NCBI GenBank assembly: GCA_965200645.1
Contig: CBDAUN010000003.1
Coordinates: 620,001-684,000, forward strand
DNA length: 64,000 bases
Reading direction: 5' to 3'
From: CBDAUN01 sp965200645
Lineage (GTDB): Bacteria > Pseudomonadota > Gammaproteobacteria > Arenicellales > JAJDZL01
A program made the position numbers and the translations under genes. The notes beneath the pieces were generated by a model that was not told where the DNA came from, made no database searches, and saw nothing but the letters and a program-made list of their open reading frames with translations. Shown in pieces: positions 54,361-62,910 of this stretch (position 1 is the first letter of the stretch; each line of letters opens with the position of its first letter).

Positions 54361-54901
54361 ATTCTCGATCTTGAAAAGTTAAAACGTCGCAGTTTTTCTG
54401 CAGTAATTAGCACATGCAAGGTTGTCTCTTTGCAAAATTCTTGTGGAAACAAGCAAGCAATTAGACGAATTTTGATGTGGTTGCTTGGAAAATGCAGTGT
54501 CAAAGAATTCAAACACCAAACATATTAATGGCGCAAATAAAGTGCCATCACTTTAATTATCTCAAAAATACACCGATTATTCAAGTGAAATCAGCAAGTT
54601 GGTAAATTGTGCTCAACTAAAATCGAAGTACTTATGCTAAGAATTTCAATTTATTTGATTCAAGATAAGCATGAGTATTCCTTGTTTTTGAAGAAGAAAA
54701 ACAACAACAATTTTTTGTTCAAACTGATGTTCGATCGCAGTCAACGTCTCCATTGCTTTTTCAAGCCGCGATCCTGAAACCATGCCAAGTAAAGTTCAGT
54801 TTTAATCTCTGATAAACTTACAAGGTTAAACTGACCGTAGAATTTAAATTAGTTCCCATAATCGATTGGTAGCGTAACTTACTACAAGGAGAGAGACTGA
54901 C
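54361..54901. other. Intergenic region between ftsK and ydcS-like gene
   Basis: AT-rich 540 bases with no credible gene. It must hold divergent promoters. A small hairpin CTTGT-GGAA-ACAAG lies at 54440-54453. An imperfect inverted repeat TCAGTTTTAA/TTAAACTGA (54796-54834) lies about 70 bases upstream of the transporter start and could be an operator. A strong AAGGAGAG ribosome site precedes the ATG at 54902. Confidence 0.4.
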
Positions 54902-56056
54902 ATGAAAACAATTAAAACCTCAATCATTGCGGCTGCATTTTTCGCAATTTCAAGTGTTGGATTTGCAGAGATGAAGATGGAAATTGGGCCTGGCGAAGGT
55001 TTCCTCGACATCGTGGCCTGGCCAGGCTATATCGAACGTGGTGAAACCGTCAAGGAGTTCGATTGGGTTACAAGTTTTGAACAAACCACAGGGTGCATGG
55101 TTCGTATAAAGACAGCGAATACATCTGATGAAATGGTTGCACTGATGAACGAAGGAGGTTTCGATCTGGTTACTGCATCCGGCGACGCATCACTACGCCT
55201 GATTGCTGGTAAGCGTGTGCAGGAAGTCAACATAGATCTTATCCCGAGTTGGAGTACCGTTGACGATCGCTTGAAAAATGCCCCTTGGCACACAGTAGAC
55301 GGAAAGCACTACGGAACTCCCTACATGTGGGGGCCGAACGTGCTCATGTACAACACTGATGTTTTTCCGGAGCCACCAGAATCCTGGGGAGTTGTATTCA
55401 AGGAGCAAACACTCCCTGACGGCATGTCCAATAAGGGACGAATTCAAGCTTATGATGGTCCTATCCATGTAGCCGATGCTGCACTATATTTGATGCACCA
55501 CCAACCAGAGTTGGGAATTCAAAATCCCTATGAGTTGAACGAAGATCAATATGCAGTAGCGCTTGATTTGCTTCGAGAACAACGAAAAATTGTCAATCGC
55601 TATTGGCACAATGCGTTTATCCAAATAGACGATTTCAAGAATGAAGGCGTCGTTGCTTCCGGATCCTGGCCATTTCAAAGGAATTTGCTGCAAGCCGAAG
55701 GTGCTCCAATCTCCTCGACAATTCCAATCGAAGGTGCCACCGGATGGTCAGATACTACCATGCTGCATGTAGATGCTGAACATCCAAACTGCGCATACAT
55801 GTGGATGGAGCACACACTATCTTCTAACCTACAAAGTGACTTGTCGGTTTGGTTTGGTGCAGTTCCACCAGTAATCGACGCCTGCACAGACGGTCGTGGA
55901 ATGCAGACCGCCGAGGGCTGTGCAGCGAACGGACTTGATGACTTCGACAAGATTAAGTTTTGGACTACTCCAATTACCAAGTGCCCAACTCAGGGAGAAT
56001 GTGTTCCTTACTACAGGTGGGTATCAGACTACATTGGCGTGATTGGCGGCCGTTAA
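54902..56056 (+). CDS. ydcS: ABC transporter substrate-binding protein, YdcS family
   Basis: Periplasmic binding protein of a putrescine/spermidine-type importer. The 384-residue product has a signal peptide ending GFA-EM and the YdcS hallmarks LDIVAWPGYIERG, FEQTTGCMV, SDEMVALMNEGGFDLVTASGDASLRLIAGKRV, KGRIQAYDGPIHVADAALYL and the end DYIGVIGGR. It aligns over its length with E. coli YdcS as I remember it. A strong hairpin follows the gene, then the ATPase and two permeases. No patD (aminobutyraldehyde dehydrogenase) gene follows, unlike in E. coli. Confidence 0.9.
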   Translation: MKTIKTSIIAAAFFAISSVGFAEMKMEIGPGEGFLDIVAWPGYIERGETVKEFDWVTSFEQTTGCMVRIKTANTSDEMVALMNEGGFDLVTASGDASLRLIAGKRVQEVNIDLIPSWSTVDDRLKNAPWHTVDGKHYGTPYMWGPNVLMYNTDVFPEPPESWGVVFKEQTLPDGMSNKGRIQAYDGPIHVADAALYLMHHQPELGIQNPYELNEDQYAVALDLLREQRKIVNRYWHNAFIQIDDFKNEGVVASGSWPFQRNLLQAEGAPISSTIPIEGATGWSDTTMLHVDAEHPNCAYMWMEHTLSSNLQSDLSVWFGAVPPVIDACTDGRGMQTAEGCAANGLDDFDKIKFWTTPITKCPTQGECVPYYRWVSDYIGVIGGR

Positions 56057-56082
56057 ATATTTATCCGTAATTTTGAATTTAT

Positions 56083-56108
56083 CTGCCCGGCCGGAAGCGG
56101 TCGGGCAG
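56083..56108 (+). terminator. Strong hairpin after ydcS, probable partial terminator
   Basis: CTGCCCGGCC, loop of 6, GGTCGGGCAG: a 10-bp GC-rich stem with one G-T pair, followed by a T-rich stretch (TCTATTTATAGTTGCTTTTTCT). It lies 26 bases after the ydcS stop and 25 before the ATPase start. Such stems in binding-protein operons limit read-through and stabilise the binding-protein mRNA so that it is made in excess. Confidence 0.75.
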
Positions 56109-56133
56109 TCTATTTATAGTTGCTTTTTCTTAA

Positions 56134-57126
56134 ATGGCTATCGCTGTTGAATTCGAAAACGTATCACGTCAATTCGGTTCAGTTGTTGCAGTAAACGGAG
56201 TTGACCTTTCAATTGAGGAAGGGTCATTCTTTGCAATGCTTGGTCCTTCCGGTTCTGGCAAGACGACCTGCTTAAGACTAATTTCTGGAATCGACCGACC
56301 TACAGACGGACTCATTAGAATATTTGGCGTTGAATCTTCTAATACGCCACCGAATCGAAGGCCTGTCAACACAGTTTTTCAAGACTATGCCTTATTTCCT
56401 CATCTGAAAGTCATCGAGAATGTTGCCTACGGCTTGCTGGTTCGAGGCGTGCCGAAGCGGCAACGTCACCAGCAAGCAGAGGAAATGCTGGAACTGGTTA
56501 GGCTTGGCGGGTTTGGTGGACGGGCTCCGAGTCAGCTTTCCGGGGGACAAAGACAACGAGTCGCGTTAGCTCGAGCATTAATCAACAGACCTCGAGTACT
56601 TCTTCTTGATGAACCCTTGGGAGCACTCGATCTAAAACTTAGAGAGCAAATGCAGGATGAACTAAAGTCGCTGCAAAAATCATTGGGGATTACGTTCATA
56701 TTTGTCACCCACGATCAGAATGAGGCACTTTCAATGTCAGACAGCATTGCGATCATTAATGAAGGCAAGGTTGTGCAAGTTGGTTCACCTCAAACCATAT
56801 ATCAGCGTCCAAGAACACGTTTTGTTGCGGAATTCGTTGGTTCATCTAACGTGTTGTCTGCAGAACTAAGTTCCATCTCCGGAGGTTCTGCGAAGCAGTC
56901 AAGTTTACGACCAGAATCGGTGAGCCTGGTAGATACCGACACAGGCCGTCTGACGGGCACCCTGCATTCGGTGCGTTTCATGGGCTCAACCAATCAATTA
57001 TCTGTATTGGTCAATGGCGGCAAAATCCAAGTACAAGTTAGCGCCAGCAAAAAGTTGCCTGAGGTTGGATCGAGTGTCTCGCTATGGTGGCCGAGAGAAG
57101 CACTGCATGAAATGGAAGACGACTAG
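56134..57126 (+). CDS. ydcT: ABC transporter ATP-binding protein, YdcT/PotA family
   Basis: Energises the polyamine-type importer. The 330-residue product has Walker A in LGPSGSGKTTCLRLI, the Q-loop FQDYALFPHL, signature LSGGQRQRVALARAL, Walker B VLLLDEPLGALD and the switch His in FVTHDQNEAL. A C-terminal TOBE/MOP regulatory domain spans about 250-325. The stop overlaps the next permease start by one base. Confidence 0.93.
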   Translation: MAIAVEFENVSRQFGSVVAVNGVDLSIEEGSFFAMLGPSGSGKTTCLRLISGIDRPTDGLIRIFGVESSNTPPNRRPVNTVFQDYALFPHLKVIENVAYGLLVRGVPKRQRHQQAEEMLELVRLGGFGGRAPSQLSGGQRQRVALARALINRPRVLLLDEPLGALDLKLREQMQDELKSLQKSLGITFIFVTHDQNEALSMSDSIAIINEGKVVQVGSPQTIYQRPRTRFVAEFVGSSNVLSAELSSISGGSAKQSSLRPESVSLVDTDTGRLTGTLHSVRFMGSTNQLSVLVNGGKIQVQVSASKKLPEVGSSVSLWWPREALHEMEDD

Positions 57127-58064
57127 TGTCGACACTCGCTGAACGCTCAGCGTCAGGATTCTTCGGGAGTTTGAGCGGCTTATTCTGGCGAAGACCTGGT
57201 TTACTGATCTTCCTGTTTCTTTTACCTCCGATTCTTTGGCTTGGCGTAATCTACATCGGTTCGCTATTCACGCTACTGCTTCACAGCTTTTTCTCGATTG
57301 ATGAATTTTCAGGTCTGATTCGATATGAGTTGACGCTAAAGACATTTCGGGAGCTGTTGGCGCCGGCGAACTACGACATTATCCTGCGCACCATTTTGAT
57401 GGCTTGTGCTGTTACGATCTTTGCTGCAATTATTGCCTTTCCAATCGCATATTACGCCGCTCGATATGCACGAGGCCGGATGAAGGCGTTGTTTTATCTC
57501 GGAGTAATGTTGCCATTGTGGTCAAGCTATTTGGTAAAAATCTATGCGTGGAAACTCATCCTCGCTAAGGAAGGAATCATCAACTGGCTCATAGAAGCAA
57601 CTGGCAGTAGTTTTGTCTTAAATACAATTCTTTCAATTCCAGTAATTGGTGGTAATTCCTTGTCAGTCAGTTACATTGGAACATTTATTGTTCTGCTATA
57701 TGTCTGGCTACCTTTTATGATTTTGCCGGTTCAAGCCGCTTTAGAACGAATACCGAACAGCTTGCTGGAAGCTTCAAATGATTTAGGAGCTGCTTCGCAA
57801 CAGACTCTGCGACTGATTACTATACCGCTTGCTTTACCTGGTGTTGTTGCCGGGTCGATATTTACATTCTCACTCACCATGGGCGACTTTATTGTGCCGC
57901 AGATCATTGGCTCCTCGCGTCGGTTTATTGGACAGGCGGTATATGCCCATCAAGGTACTGCAGGCAACATCCCACTGGCAGCGGCTTTTGCTGTTGTCCC
58001 CATTGTAGTGATGGCATTCTATCTGTGGATGGCTAAACGCAGAGGAGCGTTCGATGCACTCTGA
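57126..58064 (+). CDS. ydcU: ABC transporter permease, YdcU/PotB family
   Basis: First membrane component of the importer, 312 residues with six or seven membrane helices. The EAA loop that contacts the ATPase is LLEASNDLGAASQQTLRLITIPLALPGV (read in two parts: residues about 217-230 and 231-245). The start is a GTG overlapping the end of ydcT, and the stop overlaps the ydcV start by 11 bases, so the operon is tightly coupled. Confidence 0.92.
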   Translation: MSTLAERSASGFFGSLSGLFWRRPGLLIFLFLLPPILWLGVIYIGSLFTLLLHSFFSIDEFSGLIRYELTLKTFRELLAPANYDIILRTILMACAVTIFAAIIAFPIAYYAARYARGRMKALFYLGVMLPLWSSYLVKIYAWKLILAKEGIINWLIEATGSSFVLNTILSIPVIGGNSLSVSYIGTFIVLLYVWLPFMILPVQAALERIPNSLLEASNDLGAASQQTLRLITIPLALPGVVAGSIFTFSLTMGDFIVPQIIGSSRRFIGQAVYAHQGTAGNIPLAAAFAVVPIVVMAFYLWMAKRRGAFDAL

Positions 58065-58857
58065 GCAAAAGGCTTCTATAGCGCTTAAGATCTCTGCGGC
58101 TTGTGGGTTGCTGTTTCTGCATCTACCGATCCTGCTGATCTTTTTGTATGCATTTACCACAGAGGATAAGAGCTATCAGTTCCCACCGCCAGATTTGACA
58201 TTGAAATGGTTCAGTGTGACTTGGAATCGACCAGATGTTTGGGACGCCCTGTCACTATCTCTACAAGTGGCTACCATTTCGACCCTCATTGCCATTGTTC
58301 TTGGAACTCTTTGTGCGGCAGCGGTTTCGAGGTCCAAATTTTTTGGTCGGGAAGTTGTGTCATTGCTGGTAATTTTGCCGATCGCACTACCAGGAATAAT
58401 TACCGGAATCTCGCTGCGTTCAGCTTTCAACATTCTGGATATACCGTTTTCAACATGGACCATTATTTTGGGTCATGCCACTTTTTGCGTAGTGGTGGTA
58501 TATAACAACGCAATTGCCAGATTTAGACGCATGTCAGGCTCATTGTTGGAGGCTTCTTTTGATTTAGGAGCGAGTGGATTCCAGACATTCAGATATGTAG
58601 TACTGCCTAATCTTGCAACTGCATTGTTAGCAGGAGGCATGTTGGCATTTGCACTATCATTTGACGAGGTCATTGTTACTACCTTTACGGCAGGACAGCA
58701 ACAAACCTTACCAATTTGGATGCTTGAAGAACTCGTTCGTCCGAGACAAAGGCCAGTGACAAACGTGGTGGCGATGGTCGTTGTCCTAGTGACATTCCTA
58801 CCGATTCTCGGAGCCTACTATCTGACTAGAGAAAGCACTCAATCTGTAAAACGTTAG
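58054..58857 (+). CDS. ydcV: ABC transporter permease, YdcV/PotC family
   Basis: Second membrane component, 267 residues with six membrane helices. The EAA loop is SLLEASFDLGASGFQTFRYV and the family segment FALSFDEVIVTTFTAG is present, as in PotC. It ends the operon. No clear terminator hairpin follows; the sequence beyond 58860 is AT-rich and leads into the repeat element at 59085. Confidence 0.92.
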   Translation: MHSEQKASIALKISAACGLLFLHLPILLIFLYAFTTEDKSYQFPPPDLTLKWFSVTWNRPDVWDALSLSLQVATISTLIAIVLGTLCAAAVSRSKFFGREVVSLLVILPIALPGIITGISLRSAFNILDIPFSTWTIILGHATFCVVVVYNNAIARFRRMSGSLLEASFDLGASGFQTFRYVVLPNLATALLAGGMLAFALSFDEVIVTTFTAGQQQTLPIWMLEELVRPRQRPVTNVVAMVVVLVTFLPILGAYYLTRESTQSVKR

Positions 58858-59084
58858 ATATTCGGCTTAATTTGGAGTCATCTCTGTTTGGAACTAATTA
58901 AATTGACTTTGTCAAACTAACTATATTGCGAGTTCATTCAACAATACGCATTATCTATTCAAGGATTAATATTCATTAATATCAATGACTTAAAGCGCAA
59001 TATACTAGAGAATTCGCTTCGTTCGGCTACAAACTATCGACCTAAACATATTTAAAGTCAAAATGGAATCGTTAATAAGAATAT

Positions 59085-60102
59085 GAGAGTTTTCCATTCG
59101 GAATCATTCTACAACCTTAAAGTCGATATTTCGCCCAAGTGGGGCCGAATTGGAAGGAATACCGGCGGGTCATTCGTGCGATTTGCGTGAGCATTGGCGG
59201 ATTCGACGCTGATGGGTCGCCGAACCGTGCCGGTGGGCGATAATGTGCAGAAAACGTACACGCCCTGGCGGTGCCTCCCCTTTCGGGCGACGTCAATGAT
59301 TAAGCCGGTTGCGCGTCTGGCCGCCGCCCGTACTAACGAGCGCATTCGTGCCGGTTGATTAGCGCGTATCGCACTAATCGTGAGTGCTTGCATCGTCAGT
59401 AGTGAAAGACCCGCTGCCACTGATAGGTGTTACGTGGCAACGATGGTGCGAAGATGGTTCTCGTCGAACTTCACGGGCACCACCCGGCAACGCAAATGCG
59501 GTGTGCCGGCGTCTCGGTAGCACGGGTTGCGGCCGGACAGTGATACTTTAAGGTTTGACGTGCCTTTTCGACGCAGTGGTAGGCCAACTGGGGAATTGGG
59601 TCGGTTGGCGGACAACGACAGGAGACTACACCACGTTCGTCATCGATGAGGTGGTCGGTGACATCGGCGTTGGGCGCCCGGGTCGGGTGCGCGCGCCTTG
59701 GCGAGCCATTCGCAGCACGTGCCTCGGCGCCGTTGGTTGAACTGATGGACTAGGTCATCAAGTTCCATTGCTTCGACCACCATATTTAAGTGGGTCAGGT
59801 CACAGTATTCATCGAGCAGGTACCAGGAAAACAGCGTATCATTGATCATCGCCGCACCTGATGACTGTAGTTTGTGAATTCGAGTGTCCATGCCACTCTA
59901 AACGCCCTGAGGATGCGGCATTTGATTAAGCAATATCAATTGCTTAAGTGATTGATAGTGGCGCCTTTGGAGGTTGTGGGGTGGTTTTTGTCAGGCAGCG
60001 CCTAAAAACGGGTCAAAAAGCCCATTTTTGTGGGGTAAACGAAAAATCTACCCATTGATGACAACAGTCAAATCATCACGCTACAGCACCCGAAACCCTC
60101 TC
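59085..60102. mobile_element. Terminal-inverted-repeat element, long copy, decayed
   Basis: About 1.02 kb bounded by inverted ends GAGAGTTTTCC on the left and GAAACCCTCTC on the right. ATAT flanks both ends and could be a 4-base target duplication, although ATAT is itself a palindrome. The outer parts (59085-59310 and 59796-60102) are repeated in direct orientation at 62328-62874. The inside (59311-59795) is unique in this window, looks clearly more GC-rich than its surroundings, and holds the remains of a transposase on the minus strand. No intact open frame survives. The family resembles IS1182-like elements, but this is uncertain. Confidence 0.6.
59109..59891 (-). pseudogene. Remnant of DDE transposase with frameshifts and stops
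   Basis: Read on the minus strand, fragments in different frames add up to a broken coding region. The start around 59891 gives MDTRIHKLQSSGAAMINDT. A middle part has TLKYHCPAAT and VVPVKFDENHLRTIV. The last clear part (59330-59400) reads IRANQPARMRSLVRAA. The RIRxxxPERMRSLVRA end and the xKYRCPA motif are, as I recall, typical of the C-terminal half of a DDE transposase group related to IS1182. Several stops and at least two frame changes make it non-functional. Confidence 0.45.
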
Positions 60103-60573
60103 ATATTTGAGTTCACTGATGGCATCTAATCACTGTCAAACATTAATTTTTTTCATTATAGAAATAAACTGACTTCAGTATTCGACAGTCAGTTGTTCTA
60201 TTTCGGTGAATTGAACGTTTGATTCAAAAATAGAATCAAATTAAAATGTTTACAATACTTAAGTGACTTGCTTGACTTTGCCTGAGTGATTGCTCAACAA
60301 TTCACTGAGAAGGACCTAAGTTATTGCAGTTCTTGAGTCGACCTAACACCCCATCATCGGGCTCAGGTGCTCATCAGTTCATCGCTTCATTGTGGCCATG
60401 GGTTTCGTTGCGTCTGGTTTCGTGTGAGTCGCTACGAAGTGGTTGCATCCAAAATCATTTTGGAAGTAACACGAAGTGGTTGGATGCATCTTTAAGTCAG
60501 GCATGGTCAATATCCATATTGGACGTACCCCCTTTATTGCAAACTGTACCCATAAACCATTAGGAAGGTCAAA
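60103..60573. other. Intergenic region upstream of the Rpn gene
   Basis: No gene seen. It contains two near-copies of ACGAAGTGGTTGSATSC (60435-60451 and 60471-60487) on either side of a small palindrome CCAAAATCATTTTGG (60448-60462). An AGGAAGG ribosome site at about 60562 precedes the ATG at 60574. Confidence 0.4.
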
Positions 60574-61605
60574 ATGAGTTCTAAAACAACGACAAACAAT
60601 CCTGCTACAGGCATCCCGTATCACGATCTGTTTTTCAAAGATGTATTAGCGTCGTTTCCGGAGTTCCGCAAGGAACTGGTCGTACTGTCACTGCCCGATG
60701 CGTTACGGTCGGAACTTGACACTGATCACATTGATTATCAAACCGAGATCTTAGGCAGTGCGTGGCAGGTGGAACTTCGTCCTGATGGACTGATGTCCAT
60801 GAAGATCAACCAGGCCAGCGAAGCAGATCCCCGGGTACAGTTTGTGCTTGAATTCAAAAGTCATCCGGACTCCCATACAATCGATCAGGTGGCAAGGTAT
60901 ATGCACAGTGTCGGCTACGCGCATACCGATGCCTTGGTGATGGCGGTGGTGGTGTATCACGGTGAACAGCACTGGAACTTCGATCCCACGCATCCCGCCT
61001 CGCTGAAACTGTTGTCCGAGGAACTTCGAAAGTACGATGCCAAGTCACTGCACTTTCGAGTGGTGTTTGTCAATTTAATGGGCGAACCTATTCAAAGGAC
61101 CGTACAGGATTTGAAGTTTGCCTCAGTATTCTATATTCTTACACATATATGGCACTTGGACGATGCAGTGGTGGGTAAGATGCTCCGACTGGCATCTGAA
61201 AAGTTACATGGCATGGCGGGTTACGATTCGTTGTACGCCTCAATGGTGGCATACGTGTGTCAGCGGGACCCGACCTATAGAAGTCGTGACCGACTGATGA
61301 ACATAGAAAAGTTAAATGTTGAACCGGATAAGAGAATCATGACAAAAGTGATGACCATTTTAGATGCCTACACTCTGCAAGACAGACTAGAAGCTAGACA
61401 AGAAGGCGAACTGGCAGGAATACAGAAAGGGATACAGGAAGGTAGACAGGAAGGTAGACAGGAAGCAACTCAGGAACGCAATTGGGAGTTTGCAGAGAGT
61501 TTACTTCGTGATAATTTCGACGATTCGACAGTGGTCAAGCACAGTGGTCTATCGCCGGATGATGTTTCCGAACTGCGGCATAAGTTGAACGGAGCTGGTT
61601 CTTAA
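60574..61605 (+). CDS. Rpn family recombination-promoting nuclease/putative transposase
   Basis: The 343-residue protein belongs to the Rpn (YhgA-like, PF04754) family of PD-(D/E)XK nucleases that cut DNA and raise RecA-independent recombination. The N-terminal PYHDLFFKDVLASFPEF and the region with Asp71 and the Glu93-x-Lys95 of VLEFKSHPD give the nuclease core. YMHSVGYAHTDALVMAVVVYHG and FVNLMGEPI follow. The tail (residues about 275-300) has QEGELAGIQKGIQEGRQEGRQEATQE, a charged repeat typical of the family. It is intact and lies between two copies of a mobile element, itself probably mobile. Confidence 0.88.
   Translation: MSSKTTTNNPATGIPYHDLFFKDVLASFPEFRKELVVLSLPDALRSELDTDHIDYQTEILGSAWQVELRPDGLMSMKINQASEADPRVQFVLEFKSHPDSHTIDQVARYMHSVGYAHTDALVMAVVVYHGEQHWNFDPTHPASLKLLSEELRKYDAKSLHFRVVFVNLMGEPIQRTVQDLKFASVFYILTHIWHLDDAVVGKMLRLASEKLHGMAGYDSLYASMVAYVCQRDPTYRSRDRLMNIEKLNVEPDKRIMTKVMTILDAYTLQDRLEARQEGELAGIQKGIQEGRQEGRQEATQERNWEFAESLLRDNFDDSTVVKHSGLSPDDVSELRHKLNGAGS
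61430..61464 (+). repeat. 12-base tandem repeat in the Rpn gene tail
   Basis: The unit GGTAGACAGGAA occurs twice exactly (61441-61464), after a diverged copy GGATACAGGAA just upstream. Each unit codes Gly-Arg-Gln-Glu, so changes in copy number keep the frame and only alter the linker before the C-terminal domain. Confidence 0.7.
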
Positions 61606-62327
61606 AGATACGGAAAGTCTCTGATTTGTCGTGTCTATGTTTTGAATAGTTAGTTCGATATGATTGACGCAAGGCAAAGACATATTTCTTGACTTCCGAC
61701 ATTTTCACTTGTGAGTCATTGATATAAAAGAACCACAAGTCAAAATGAGCACTACATGGATCGCTCGGATGCCAGGAAGAAAACAGAAGACTTAACGACT
61801 CGCTGGAGATGATCGTCCTTTGGGGAGTGCAAAGGGGACGGTGTACTAGTTCAACCCTCAACACCGATAGATGCGTTTGGCTTTTGCTGTCGCCCGACTC
61901 GGCATGACCTATTTGTCAGAGGTTCCCGGGCGACGTAAGTTACTCACGACATTCTCCCACATCTACTCGCAGTATCTCAGATCTTTTAGCATGCCGGGCG
62001 TGAGTCAGCATCCGGACATATTCTTGCACACTGAACAGTTCTAGTTGCGGGGAACTGGTGTGTTACATTTCAGCGAGAATGGCTCGCCGAGTTGACGTAA
62101 AGGTTTTAGTTAAGTTTGGCTTTTAGCGATTCCGACAAGTCGGACAATCTTTTGTCGGACAAGATAACGGTTGCGGTCGGGGTCGTATTTGGTACGAATG
62201 AACCGGTGAGGAATAAGAGGGGAAGTTGGGTCAAATGCCAGGCACTAAAAGATCTCAAACCCGACATGGAGGATGATGTAAGTATTGCACCATCAGGATG
62301 TGTCACCCATTGATTTCAAAGACTGTA
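61606..62327. other. Region between Rpn gene and second repeat, no intact gene
   Basis: About 720 bases of mixed composition. A 57-codon frame at 61871-62044 and a 65-codon frame opening with TTG at 62116-62313 have no recognisable product. They may be fragments of decayed genes. A pair of short repeats GACAAGTCGGACAA / GTCGGACAAGA lies at 62135-62163. Confidence 0.35.
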
Positions 62328-62874
62328 GAGAGTTTCCCGTTTAGAATTATTCTACAATTTTAAGTCGATATTTCGTCCAATCGGCGCCGAATTGGAAGGA
62401 AAACCGGCGGGTCATTCGTGCGTTTTTTGTGAGCATTGGCGGGTCCGATGCTGATGGGTCGTCGAACAGTGTCAGTGGGCGACAATGTGTAGAGAAAGTG
62501 CACGCCTGGCGGTACCGCTCCTTTTGGGCGACGTCAGTGATTAGGGCGGTTGGGTTTGAGGTCACAATGCTCATCGAGCAGGTGTCAGGAAAACAGAGTA
62601 TCATTCATAATTGCCGCACCTGATCGGATTTTGTTTGTTTATTCGAGTGTCCATGCTACTCTAAACGCCCTGAGGACGCGGCATATTATTAAGCAATATC
62701 AATCGCTTGAGTGTTTGATAGTGGCGCATTCGGAGACTGTGGGATGGCTTTTACGGGGCAGCGCCGAATACCAACTAAAATCGGGTCAAAAAGCCCATTT
62801 TGTGGGGTAAACGAATAATTAACTCATTGAAAACAACAGTTAAATCAACACACTACAGCACCCGAAACCCTCTC
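62328..62874. mobile_element. Short, internally deleted copy of the terminal-inverted-repeat element
   Basis: A 547-base element with ends GAGAGTTTCCCG and CGAAACCCTCTC, in direct orientation relative to the 59085-60102 copy. The left part (62328-62552) and right part (62553-62874) match the outer parts of the long copy with scattered differences. About 485 internal bases, including the transposase remains, are missing. It has no coding capacity and looks like a MITE or a solo remnant. Its right end lies 36 bases upstream of the restriction helicase start. Confidence 0.65.
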
Positions 62875-62910
62875 AGAATATAAAGAAAAAATGCATCACA
62901 GATCGAAAAA

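Noticed and set aside
62116..62313. 65-codon frame opening with TTG
   Set aside because: No ribosome site and no recognisable domain; it lies in a decayed region beside the mobile element.
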